64,000 nt of DNA. It comes from Sorghum bicolor (lineage: Eukaryota; Streptophyta; Magnoliopsida; Poales; Poaceae). The stretch lies in NCBI RefSeq assembly GCF_000003195.3, contig NW_018396397.1:300105-364104 (forward strand), given 5' to 3'. Under the pieces are notes generated by a model, which ran no database searches, was not told where the DNA came from, and saw only the letters and a list, made by a program, of their open reading frames with translations. Made by a program: the position numbers and the translations under genes. Position 1 is the stretch's first letter. Each line of letters opens with the position of its first letter. Positions 43,298-55,331 of the stretch are shown here, in pieces.

Positions 43298-43946
43298 TTA
43301 TGTTGTCTAATTCGCAGAAACGCTTTCGACACTAGTGGTGGAAGATTCTGACTGGCTCGTTTTTGCCCGGGGGTTTCGACGTACTCTCGATAGAGCGAGC
43401 GTCTTCCATCCCAAATTGAGTTCCTAGCGGGTAGTCCAAGTGAGAACCTGTGCCCCTTTCGAGGGGGTCAGCTGTAGCCCTGAGGCGTCCTCATAAAGCA
43501 GGGTCGACATGGTCGGGGATACCAGTCTCATTCGATAGAGACCGGCGGCTCGATGCCTCCCGTCGGGGGGATTCCTCTCGGCTGTCTCGACCCTACCTTG
43601 AACATCGCCAGCGAGACCTCGAGGCGGGCCTCGATCTTTGACCGCTCGCTGGGGATCCCTGACTCTGGCGCTCGAGATCGGCTGTCGAACCCTTTTGGCG
43701 GGCCAGCCATCGACCTCTCGAGACTTTTGTGGTTACGTCCCTTGGCTTACGAGGGAAGGAAACGGCCGTGGCGGTTCGCCTTTCTGCCCGTTGGGCGCGC
43801 CTTTTTAGGCGGATGATGTTACGACACCGTATCGGCGAGGAATTCGGAGAGTCCGGCCTGTGAGGAGAGAGAGAGGACTGTCAGGCGACGCATTTATGGG
43901 GAGAGTTACCTTGCTTCTCGGATCTGTCCATTGGCGGACAACTGCC

Positions 43947-43954
43947 TATAAATA
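43947..43954 (+). promoter_or_regulatory. TATA box of the opposite-strand gene in Tat-B
   Basis: TATAAATA, 140 bp upstream of the ATG at 44087, with a pyrimidine-rich likely start region (TCTCCCTTCCGTCTTCTC) 25-45 bp downstream. Confidence 0.65.
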
Positions 43955-44086
43955 CGTCGTCGCGTCACCACCGTTCCTCTCCCTTCCGTCTTCTCGCTCT
44001 TATTCCTTCGCTGCCTTTGCTTTCTCGCCATCTCACGCGCACACGCCCCCTCGAGCTGTAGCGAACCCGCCGTCCCTTTAGCCGAG

Positions 44087-47000
44087 ATGCCTGTAAGACT
44101 CGTCGCCGCCGACGACTGGCGCCCGTCGTCGATGACGGAGCGCCGGCTGTTAGAGCTCGAGAAGGAGGGACTGCTGCGTCGCCGCACTTCGCTGTCGTCG
44201 CCAGAGTGGATCGCGCCGCCGGCGAGTCACAGGGCGCCTCAGCCGCCCGAGGGCTACGTGGTGTCGTTCGCCAAGTTTCACCGCCACGGTTTGGGCGCGC
44301 CCCCAAGCCGCTTCATGCGGGCCCTCTGCTTCCATTATGGGGTGGAGCTCCAGCACTTCTCTCCGAACGCCATCACCGTAGCGGCGGTCTTCGCCGCCGT
44401 GTGTGAGGGCTTCCTGGGGATGATGCCGCACTGGGAGCTGTGGCTCCACCTCTACAGGGGCGAGCTGTTTCACGCCTCCACCGGAACCACGGGCGTAAGG
44501 AAGCCCGTGCGGGCGGGTTGCCTCAATCTGGTGCAGAAGACGGGGAAGACGGACCGGCCGCGGGAGTACATCCCGGTGGGGTTGTCGACCAACCACGCCG
44601 GCTGGGACTCCCAATGGTTCTACCTGCGGAACGACGACAACCTCCTGCCTTCCTACTCGGGCCGTCTGATCTTGGAGCGTCCAGCGGACTGGACGTACGG
44701 CGTCGTCCAAGCTCATCAGTCTCGGCTCGACCCTCTCCTCGACGCCCTGAAGAAGCTTCGCCAGGAAGGTTTGACCGCCGCCCTCGTCCTCTCGGCCGTC
44801 CATCATCGGAGAGTTCTCCCTCTGATGTCACGACCGTTGAGGATGGACGAGATGGGCCCTGGCATCTCATCTCGGGACCTCGAGGCATGTCGGATGTCCA
44901 ACGAGCCTCCGGCGGACGACGAAGTCGCGGCCCGAGTCAGGGCGGCAATTGCCGGTGACTTTCAGCCGGAGCATGTCAACGGCTTCCCCATGAGACCTGA
45001 CGCAGGCTCGATCGATCTGGTACGCTTTCTTCTTACGCGCATCCCCGATTCTGGGTTTCCTTTCTCCCCTCTCTTTTTTTCTAAGTCTACCTTAGTTTTG
45101 GCAGGGTCGGATTGATGTCCGGTCCTCGAGGCCTCCGGTAAAGGAGGACGAGGTTGATCGCGACAAACGGCGCCAATCCGCCGAAAAGCTGAAGTCTGCC
45201 AAGGACTCCGCAAAGAAGGGGGAGAAGAAGAAGAAGAACCTCGACCGCCAAGCATTAGAGGCGCGTCGAGCCAAATCCAGGCAGAGGGGGGAGCCTGAGG
45301 AAGAATCCCCCAATGATGACGACGATGACGACGAGGACAGCGACGACTCCGAGGGGATGGCGTCGCGCCTCGATCGGATTCTCGAGGGCCCGCCTCGAGG
45401 CGACGCCGACGCCCCCCGGACAGAGGCGCCAGAGGGGGGTCCGAGCGGATCTCGTTGTCCCCGGGCCGACACCCCTCCCGCGCCCAAGGCGGGACAAGAC
45501 GCACCGCGCCCTCCCCTGGTGCCCAGGGAGAGCGATCCGGCTGGGTCCCAGGCGTCGGGGCCGCTAACCCGTGGTCGTGCCGCGGCCTCTGAGAGAGGAG
45601 ACGCCGGCCGTAAGAGCGCGGGTCCCGGCGTCCGCCAGGCGGGGACCGACGTACCTAAGCCGGTTCGTGCCCTCGAGGGGCCCGGAGCTCCGACGAGGGG
45701 TGGCTCGAGGCCCGCTGGTCGGGGTGGTGGAAGGCGAGCCGTTCTCCCCGTGGGGTAAGCCTTTTTTGATGTTGCGGTTTTTTGTCTTCCCATTCTTCCA
45801 CCTTTCCTCATATGCCGACCTTTTCTCAGGCTGAAGCGGACCCTTGAGCAGGCCCAACCGTCTATGGCCAAGAGGCTCAGAACGGGTGCCGCCTCCACGG
45901 AACCAGGTTCGTAGTTAATTCCCGGGCGTCGCGATATTCTTGCGTTGGTTATCATAACGTCTGACCCTTACCCTTTGTTTTGTAGGCTCATCCAGCACCC
46001 AACCTCCAGCCGGCGTCGATAGGGCTTCATCTCGTCCCGCGCCTACTCCGCCGCCGCCGACTCATGATGCGGCCCCCCAGACGCGAGCATCAGAGGGAGC
46101 CCCCGAGCCCTCTCGATTGGGGGTCGAGGGGGAACCCATCACCATCAGCGATACGTCTGATGGCAACGAAGCGTCTGGGGGCGCTCGACCTATGGAGGAA
46201 GAAGCATCGACCCCCAACGTCGCGGGACGGACTCCCTGGCCTGCAGGCCTTCGAGCTCTCGAGGCGCAAAGGAAGATGGTGGAGGAGGAGGAGCGGGAGC
46301 GCGAGGCGACGCAGCCGTCACTGGAGCTGCAGCAGCAGCGACCCCAGCCGGAGGAGCAGCTGCAGCATCAGCAGGAGGAGCGGCAGCAGCAGCTGGAGCA
46401 GCAACAGCAGCTGGGGGGCCAAGGGGACGAGCCACTCGAGCCCCTGCCTCAAGGTTTGGCCGAACCGGCGCCACTGGCGTCGCAAGAGCCCGGCGATCAA
46501 GAGGAAAATTTGCCGGTGTACGGACCTCCCACCCCAGCGTGGCTCCTCCCGGGGGCGCTTGCCGCGATCCGGGCAGAGTCGGGGCGAGCGGACGGAGTGG
46601 TGGCGCTCGCCTGCATGATGCGCACCCCCACCGATCCCGAGTCCGAGATCAAGAGGACGATATACGGCATGGACGGGATCGCCCCAGGTTTCCTCCGGGA
46701 GCGTCGAGCATGGGAGGACCGCCTTCCCTCTGAGGAGGACGAGATTGGGTCGTCTGGGAGCAAGGACGGTACGTGGAAGACGGTGGACGACGACGGGCGG
46801 TTCCCTTGCCTCGCCGACCTGTTCTTGCGCCACGGGGGTTCCCTCGAGACCGTCGAGAACTTTATCCGCGGCGTCAAGGTGCGGGCTGATCGGGAGATGG
46901 AGAACTGGTGTCCCGATCGGATTCGTATCCGAGCTTCCAGCGACCCGTCCGAGCCCAATATCTTCCTCGACGACAAGAAGGAGGTCGAGAAGTGGGAGCA

Positions 47001-48339
47001 TGTCGAGGAGCTCCGCCTTTGGATGAAACACGTGGTGGGGCTCCTATCGGACGTCATCAACAACGGGCTTGGGCCAGCTTATTTTGTAAGTGTTTCTCGA
47101 GCTCCAATCTTTGTGGTGCTTTCTGGTTTCTGTATTCTAATCCCTCTGACCCCTGATTCGCAGGATATGAAAGAGACCTCTCGCATCAAGTCCAGCTTCA
47201 TACATGCCACGAGGGGCGGATGGGAGCAGCTTCCCCTCCTCAAGGATCAACTCCTCGAGTCGCAGGAAAAGCTGCTTAAAGCTTACAAAGATCTCATAGC
47301 ACTCGAGGAGGAGAAGAAGGCGAGGGAGGCTGCTTTGGCCGAGGCCCGGGAGGACTCGAAGAAGGCGGAGGAGGAGGCGATGCAACTACGGGAGCGGGCT
47401 CTTACGGTCGAGGAGGCCGCGTCCAGAGCCCGGGAGGAGGCCTTGTCCTACAAGAGCGTTATTGCGGACCTGGACAAGGAGAAGGGCCTTCTCCAAACCG
47501 ACCTGGACTCCCTCCGCGATACCTTCCAGAAGATGAAAGTGGCGTATGTGGACAATGAGGTCGCCAGGGGTGCCGCCGAGGACACAAAGAAGAAGGCCCT
47601 CGAAGACCTCGAGCGTCTGAAGGGAGAATTGCTGGAGAAGAGCGGAGCCGTTGCTCAGGCTGGCAGGGTGATCGAAGATCTCCGCGTCGCCAATACTGAG
47701 CTGGCGCGCTCCAACAGAGAGATCGAGCGTGCCAACACCAGATTGGTCGGCGAGAACACGGCCCTAGAGGAGAGCATCAAAGGTATGTTCCCTTTGTCGA
47801 ATTTCCTTTTCGAGGTGTGCTTGAGTTTTTCCTAAAGCTTCTTTGTATTGGCCTTTACAGGGCTCAAGGACGAACTCCTGGCCGCCCAAGCCGAGGCTCG
47901 CAACGCCAAGGCTCAGCTCGAGGCTGAGGTTGCTTTGAACCGTCGAGTGCGGACGGCGATAAGCAATCTCTCGACCTCTTGGGAGGTCGAGCCTATGGAT
48001 GAGTCGAGGGAGGACGCCCGAGGCGACGCCCTGATCGACCAGTTGTGCTACATAGGCGCGACGCTGCGAGATCGGGTGCGGGACGCCCTCCACATCGGGG
48101 TGAAGCGGGCGATGGCGGTTGTCTGCTCGGGCTTCTCCTACGACATGGAGGTGGTGTCCCACGGCTTCGTCACCGACATCTCTAAGACCGATGCGGAGAA
48201 CGAGGAGAGGCTCCATGCCTTGATCGACGACGCGGAGGCTCCTGGGGAAAGGTTGGCCAAGCTCTTCGAGCCTGAGGTGCTCCCTTCTGAGGCTAGCTCG
48301 GGCGGAGGCGAGGGCGATGAGGATCGTGCTGCGGACTGA
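44087..48339 (+). CDS. Opposite-strand six-exon gene of Tat-B, intact (1285 aa)
   Basis: Predicted exons are 44087-45019, 45105-45754, 45830-45906, 45986-47085, 47164-47782 and 47861-48339. Every junction is GT...AG and the phases join into one frame of 1286 codons including stop. Residues 1-311 hold the conserved domain (FAKFHRHGLGAPPSRFMRAL, FLGMMPHWELWLHLYRGELF), resembling Pfam's 'putative gypsy type transposon' by recall. Residues 312-553 are basic then acidic and Pro/Arg rich. Residues 554-920 have a Gln/Glu stretch and a conserved globular part (EIKRTIYGMDGIAPGF). Residues 921-1285 are a long coiled coil ending in an acidic tail. It lies opposite gag-pol, convergent with it, with its own TATA box. 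The role is unknown. A coiled-coil structural or nuclear partner protein is speculation. Intron 4 is 78 nt with no stop, so it could be retained. Confidence 0.75.
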
Positions 48340-48893
48340 GGCCTGCGAGCCTGCTCAGGGCGCCTGAGGCCCCTTGTATGATACTTTATTAATTCTGCTG
48401 TTACGCGATATAGTATCTTTTTATAATTTGTTAACTGCTTATTTGTCTTTCCGCTCGAGGTTCCTTTGTTTCTTTTTGTTCCTACGTTTGTATCCCTTGC
48501 TCGATCTTTCGTCAAAAACAACCTCGACTACTTCAAGGGTGAGGAAGTGAGTAGAGTTTCCGTAGCCTAGGGGCGTGGGAGTTCTCCGGCTCATTATGCC
48601 TCGGCCTTTGAGGGGCTCGAGACGCCTTAGCTACTCGAACCGTGCAAGGTTTACCAAGCAAGAAAAGAAAATTTCTTGGCTTTTTCGACGTTTGGGGAGG
48701 GGCGTCCCTCTGGTAGCCCCCGAGGGGGTGCGGACTATGATGGGTCATGGTCGGCATCCCCTTTTAACGTCGAGACTATGACTCGTAACTACTTTTGGTA
48801 CAGAAAGAAGCCGCTCGAGGGAAAGACTTTATTTATTCATGCGTTCATTTACAAAGTCTTCGTACAAAATGTAGAATCGTAAATCTAGGACTT
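48340..48893. other. Spacer between convergent Tat-B genes
   Basis: About 550 bp between the stop of the opposite-strand gene and the pol stop. It contains the complement of the AATAAATAAA signal (about 48826-48835), the 48350-48373 palindrome (CTCAGGGCGCCTGAG) and no gene. Confidence 0.6.
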
Positions 48894-51800
48894 CTAGGGG
48901 TAGAATCGACGTAGCTGTTCGATGTTCCATGCGTTGGTGAAGACTGCCCCCTTTTCGTCCGCCAATTTGTACGTTCCTGGCTTAAGGACCTCGGCCACCA
49001 CATACGGGCCTTCCCAAGGTTGGGTCAGCTTGTGGCGTCCTTGGTTGCTTTGCCTGCGTCGTAGGACAAGGTCGCCTACGTTGAGGTCCCTCTTGCGCAC
49101 GTGCTTGTCGTGGTAGCGTCGGAGTCTCTGCTGATATCTAGCAGAGTTGAGGAGGGCCATGTCTCGAGCCTCCTCGAGTTGGTCGACCGCGTTTTCCTGA
49201 GTCTCTTTGTTCGATTGCTCGTTGTAAGCCTTGAGTCGTGGTGACCCATACTCGAGGTCTGTGGGGAGGATAGCTTCAGAGCCGTAGACCATGAAGAACG
49301 GGGTGTATTTTGTGGCCCTGCTTGGCGTTGTCCTAAGGCTCCATAGGACTGAGGAAAGCTCCTCGACCCATTTTTTGCCAAATTTCTTCAATCGATTGTA
49401 GATCCTTGGCTTGAGTCCTTGCAAAATCATGCCGTTGGCACGCTCGACCTGGCCGTTAGTTCGAGGGTGGGCTACTGCGGACCAGTTCAAACGGATGTGA
49501 TGCTGATCGTAGAAATCCAAGAACTTTCTGCCGGTGAACTGGGTGCCGTTGTCGGTGATGATGACATTGGGGATCCCAAACCGATGGATGATGTCGGAGA
49601 AGAAGAGGACGGCCTGCACGGAGCGGATGTTGGTGATGGGTCGAGCCTCGATCCATTTGGAGAACTTGTCGATGGCCACCAGCAAATGGGTATACCCTCC
49701 TTTCGCCTTTTGTAGAGGTCCTACTAAATCGAGCCCCCATACCGCAAACGGCCAGGTGATGGGGATCATCTGAAGAGCGTGGGCGGGCAGATGCGTCTGT
49801 TTGGCGTAGAATTGGCACCCATGACACGAGCGTACGAGCTCGATGGCATCCGCCACGGCCGTTGGCCAGTAAAAGCCTTGCCGAAAAGCGTTTCCTACAA
49901 GGGTCCGTGGGGCGGCGTGATGGCCACAAGCCCCCGAGTGCAGGTCATCGAGGAGTTTTCGGCCTTCCTCTACGGTGATGCAACGTTGTAAGACCCCCGT
50001 AGGGCTCCGTCGATACAGCTCGTTGTCTTCGCCATAGATCACATATGATTTGGCCCGTCGAGCGATACGACGAGCTTCTGTCTTGTCTTCTGGCAACTCA
50101 CCGCGGATAAGGCAGTCGAGGAACGGAGTGCGCCAATCGAATGGTCGACCCGGCCGTCGTTCTATCTCCATCACCTCTTCCTCCATCAAGAGCGCATCGA
50201 CAGCATTGGTTGGTTGGGCGATGGTGGTGTCGACGCCAGCCCCCGTGCCTAGGTCGACGGATGGCTCGTGAAGATCCTTTGAGAATGCATCAGGCGGCAC
50301 TGTGCCTCTGGTAGATGCGATCTTGGCGAGTTCGTCGGCTGCCTCGTTGTAGCGTCGAGCGACATGGACAAGCTCGAGGCCGTGGAACCTGTCTTCGAGT
50401 CGACGGACCTCCTTGCAGTACGCTTCCATTTTTGGGTCATGGCAACTCGAGGTTTTCATCACCTGGTCGATGACGAGTTGGGAGTCGCCTCGGACGTCGA
50501 GGCGTCGGACTCCTAACTCGATAGCGATCTTGAGACCGTTGACGAGGGCCTCATATTCTGCGACATTGTTAGATGCGGCAAAATGAATCCTGATTATGTA
50601 CCTCATGTGGACGCCCAAGGGTGAGATGAACAGCAGGCCGGCCCCGGCCCCAGTTTTCATGAGTGACCCGTCGAAATACATTGTCCACAGCTCCGCCTGG
50701 ACCTGAGTCGGGGGAAGCTGGGAGTCTGTCCATTCCGCGACGAAGTCTACCAGGGCTTGCGATTTAATGGCCTTTCGAGGCGCGTAAGTGAGAGTCTCGC
50801 TCATGAGCTCGACCGACCACTTAGCTATTCTTCCTGTGGCCTCCTTGCTCTGGATTATCTCGCCCAAGGGGAAAGAAGAGACCACCGTGATAGGATGACC
50901 AAGGAAGTAATGTTGCAGTTTGCGGCGGGCAAGGATTACGGCGTAGATTAGCTTCTGGATTTGGGGGTAACGCGCCTTGGTCTCCGAAAGCACCTCGCTG
51001 ACGAAATAAACTGGCCTTTGGACCGGCAGCGCGTGACCCTCCTCTTGTCTTTCGACCACCACCGCCGCGCTGACGACCTGGGTCGTCGACGCGACGTAGA
51101 GGAGCAGCGGCTCCGCAGGTTGAGGTGGAACCAGGACTGGTGCCGAGGTCAGCGTCTTTTTCAGCTTTTCGAGTGCTTCCTCAGCCTCGGGGGTCCAAGA
51201 AAAGCGCTCGACTTTCTTTAGGAGTCGATATAACGGTAATGCCTTTTCTCCTAGTCTTGAGATGAAACGGCTCAGAGCCGCCAGGCACCCCGTGACTCTC
51301 TGCACACCCTTGATGTCTCGGATTGGCCCCATTTTCGTGATGGCCGAGACTTTCTCGGGGTTGGCCTCGATACCGCGCTGCGAAACGATATATCCTAGGA
51401 GCATGCCTCGAGGCACGCCGAAAACGCACTTCTCGGGATTGAGCTTGATCCGGCTGGTGCGTAGGCAACTGAAGGCAACCTCGAGGTCCCGGATCAGGTC
51501 TCCTCATCGTTTTGACTTGACGACGATGTCGTCGACGTAGGCCTCGACCGTTGATCCTACATGTTCGCCAAATACGTGGAGCATGCAACGTTGATACGTG
51601 GCTCCGGCGTTTCGAAGCCCGAATGGCATGGTCACGTAGCAATACATCCCGAAAGGCGTGATGAAAGAGGTCGCGAGCTGGTCGGACTCCTTCATTTTTA
51701 TTTGATGGTAACCGGAATATGCATCAAGGAAAGAAAGGGTTTCACATCCCGCGGTAGAATCGACAATCTGATCAATACGTGGCAATGGAAAGGGAACTTT

Positions 51801-52121
51801 TGGACATGCTTTATTCAAACTAGTATAATCGACACACATCCTCATTTTCCCATTCTTTTTCTTAACTAATACAGGGTTCGCTAACCAGTCAGGATGATGA
51901 ACCTCCTTGATGAATCCGGCCGCCAAAAGCTTGTGGACTTCCTCGCCAATGATCTTGCGCTTTTCCTCGTCGAATCGGCGCAACCGCTGCTTCACTGGCT
52001 TGGAACCGGCTCGAATCTCCAAGGAGTGCTCGGCGACTTCCCTCGGTATGCCTGGCATGTCCGAGGGACTCCATGCGAACATATCAGCATTTGCACGGAG
52101 AAAGTCGACGAGCACGGCTTC
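48894..52121 (-). pseudogene. Tat-B pol, interrupted by TGA after the RT active site
   Basis: This matches Tat-A pol from end to end. The first part (52115 down to 51504) includes the RT YVDD motif and then meets TGA at 51504-51506, where Tat-A has CGA. From there the frame is open to 48894 and includes the rest of RT, both RNase H domains and integrase with its HHCC and DD35E residues. The change is a C-to-T at CpG. Full-length RT is therefore lost, and the element would need enzymes from another copy. The TAG between gag-pro and pol (52122-52124) is shared with Tat-A. Confidence 0.88.
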
Positions 52122-55100
52122 CTATTTGGGGTCGAGGTCGGTGCTGATCGTCAGCACCTTGCCGTCGGAGTTGTTGGGGTCGAGCGGGATCTTCTTGGTT
52201 CCTTCCGCCGCCTCGAAGCTGCCCGCATGACGCTTAGGCTCTGGAGCCTCAGCAGCCATGGCCTCGAGCTTTGCAACGAGCTCGGTGGAGCTCTCGACCG
52301 CCTCCCCGTACTCGACGCATTCGACGTCGCACTCGTACGCGTGCTCGAAGGAGGAACTGACAGTGATGACGCCTTTGGGACCAGGCATCTTCAGCTTCAA
52401 GTATGTGTAGTTAGGTATGGCCATGAACCTGGCGTAGCCCGGGCGCCCGATGATGGCGTGGTACGTGCCTCGGAACCCAACCACCTCAAAGGTGAGGGTC
52501 TCCTTCCTGAAGTTGGCCGCCGTGCCGAAGCAGACCGGTAGGTCGATTCGACCTACTGGCAGTGCCTTTTTCCCTGGCACGACGCCATGGAAACCGCCGG
52601 CGCTTGGCTGGAGGCGTCCTCTATCGATGCCGAGGAGATCGAGGGTCTCGAGGTAGATGATGTTGAGGCTGCTGCCACCATCCATCAGCACTTTCGAAAG
52701 TCGGGTGTTGACGATGATGGGGTCGACGACGAGCGGGTAGACGCCTGGGGCGACTACCTTGTCAGGGTGGTCTTCTCGGTCGAAAGTGATGGGAGTGCTC
52801 GACCAGCTAAGGTATTAGGGCACCGCCATTCTTGCTGCAAAGACTTCACGACGCTCCCTTTTGCGCTGCCTCGTGGTCAACTGAGTCGAAGGCCCGCCAT
52901 AGATCATGTAGCAGTCGTGGACGGCGGGGAAGCCATCGTCATCTTTGTTGTCCTCCTTGCCGCCAGCCTTCTCCTTCTTGGAGTCATCACGCGTATCTTT
53001 TTTGAACCCCTGACTGTCGAAATGCTTTCTCAGCATACGACAGTCCTTGAGTTTGTGGTTGGCGCCCCCCTTATGGTAAGGGCACGGCTCCTCCAACATC
53101 TTGTCGAAGATGCCTCCCTCCGGAGGGCCTCGCGGCTTCTTTCGATCCATGGCGGCGACGAGGTTGTCACCTGAATCTTCACGGTGGAACTGCCGTACTT
53201 TCTGCTTCTTTTTATTTTTCTTGAAGCCTCGACTGGGAGTCCCATCTTCATCGACGGGCTGCTTGCCTTTCCTTCCTTCTGAGCTGAAGAAGGCGCCGAC
53301 TGCCTCCTCCCCTGCCGCGTAGTTAGCTACTACGTCCATCAGCTCGTCGACGGTCTGAGATCGATTGCGACCTAATTCCCGCACCAAGTCTCGACTGGTG
53401 GTGCCCGAGACAAACGCCAAGATGACGTCATGGTCAGGGATGTGCGGCAACTCAGTGCGCTGCTTCGAGAAGCGTCGAGCGTACTCCCGAAGAGTCTCTC
53501 CTGACTTCTGCTTGCATTTGCTGAGGTCCCACGAGTTCCCTGGCCGTATGTAGGTCCCTTTGTAGTTACTCTCGAAGACTCTGACCAGATCAACCCAGTT
53601 GTGGATCTGATTGGCAGGGAGTTCCTCGAGCCATCGACGGGCGGTGTCGGAGAGGAAAAGGGGTAGCTGTCTGATGATGGCTCGATCATCACCTCGAGCG
53701 CCACCTAGCTGACAGGCCAGCCTGAAATCGGCCAGCCATAGCTCTGGCTTGGTCTCTCCATTGTACTTCGTGATGCTGGTTGGGGGTCGAAATGGATTAG
53801 GCAGGGGCGTGCTGCGAATCGCCCTGCTGAACACCCGCGGGCCCGGTGGCTCGGGGGCCACCCGGTCCTCGTCGCTGTCGTATCTCCCACCGCGATGCGC
53901 GCTATAACCACGTTCTTCCGCGTCTCCGTGCCGGCGGCGTCTATTTTCTTTGATGTCGTGCCGCGCGTCGTGTCGACGTTGATTGTCGGCAGGGAGGATG
54001 AGAGCGGTCTTTCTACCTCGAGGGGGAGGTTGTTGATGGACTGACACGTCCTCTTCGTTTAGAGGCTGTTCGTCGCGCTTCTCTGTGGCAGCTCCTCGTC
54101 GTCGAGACGCCGAACTTTCGGCTTGTTGAACTGCTGCCACCTGGAGCAATGTCTGAACTTCATCTCGAATGCGTCGGGCCTGGGAATTCGACGGCTCTGG
54201 CATGTTACGTAGCAGCATCGTCGCTGCCACTACATTCTGGCCTGCTCGAGGGAAACGGCTGACAGGTTGCTCCGCCTCTGCGTCACCGACGATCTGTCGA
54301 TGTACCTCTCGAGCGCGTCTGCGGACACTTCCGCCCGGCGGGTAGGGCAGGTCTTGTTCGAGGATTTGCTCGAGCAGGACGAGGCGCTCGCGATCTTCGT
54401 CGAGCTTCATCTTGAGCTCCCGCAGCTGCGCGAGCTGCGCAGTTCTATCTTCCTGAGGAAGAGGGTCGAGCCGTCCGTCGTTCCCAGGCGTCCTGGGGTC
54501 TTCTTGCGCCGCGGGGGCTCGACCACCCGCAGCAGCATCCCGTGTCTCGTCGGTGGTTTCTGCCGCCCCGTCGATGTGATAGCATTCCCTCGTAGGGTCA
54601 TAGCTGTCTGTCTCGGAGTCGGAGTCCGGTTCGGCGGCGTGGAAACACCCACGTCCTTCCTCCAGCAATCGTTGCCTGAGGGAGGTGATCGAGTATCGTC
54701 CGGGGCCTAGACGACGGAGGCCTCGTACTCGGGAAAGGTCCGGCAGCTCGGACGCCGGCCGCCGCGCTTCAGAGCTACGTGGGAGGACCATTGGTCTTTC
54801 TACGTACGTCTGGGCGTTTGGGCATATCGCCCTGGCGAGCGACGCCGCGGCGTTGTCCAACCCGAACGGCAGTGCCGCCCTTGGAGAGAACAACCCGTGT
54901 GGAAGTAGCCTAGCTGCGGTGGGGGAGGGCGCGCGAGACGCGTCCCCCCCGTCGTCGCGCGGTGCTGAGTCGTCGTGCTCGTTGCTCCGTCACACGGTGT
55001 TGCCGACTTGTGGCCCACATCCTGCCTTGCACGAGTTGTTGGTCGTGCTGAAGCAGAGGGGCCGCGGTGGTGCTGCCCGCGCCTCTTCTTAGGCGGGGAG

Positions 55101-55273
55101 GCGTGGTGGTGAGGGCGTCTCGGGGCCTTCAACCGTGTTGGCATAACGCGGACTCCTCCTGGTCCTTTGACTGAGAGTAAGATCATGTCGTAGCCGGAGC
55201 CCGTAGACATGAACTTGAGACTCCCAAACCAAATCACCGTGGAGCGCGGAAGCGGCGAGGCAAGAGTAGCCAT
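52122..55273 (-). pseudogene. Tat-B gag-protease, frameshifted and with premature TAA
   Basis: The start ATG is at 55271-55273 (MATLASPL; Tat-A has MPTLASPL). A run of seven C on the plus strand (54944-54950), against eight G in Tat-A, shifts the frame near residue 107. The gag core and the C-x2-H-x5-H-x4-C motif are intact in the frame 54893-52815. That frame ends at TAA 52815-52817, where Tat-A has CAA. Protease (LMDGGSSLN, IIGRPGYARF) lies after this stop in 52691-52122. No complete gag-pro product can be made. Confidence 0.87.
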
Positions 55274-55311
55274 CCGGAAAGTAGTGGAAAATCGGTGAAA
55301 AACACGCAGGA

Positions 55312-55330
55312 CCCCTACCTAGCGCGCCAA
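55312..55330 (-). other. Tat-B primer binding site, one base altered
   Basis: The minus strand reads TTGGCGCGCTAGGTAGGGG. Tat-A has GCGCGCCAGG at the same place, so this is one C-to-T change within the tRNA-complementary region. Confidence 0.7.
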
Positions 55331-55331
55331 C

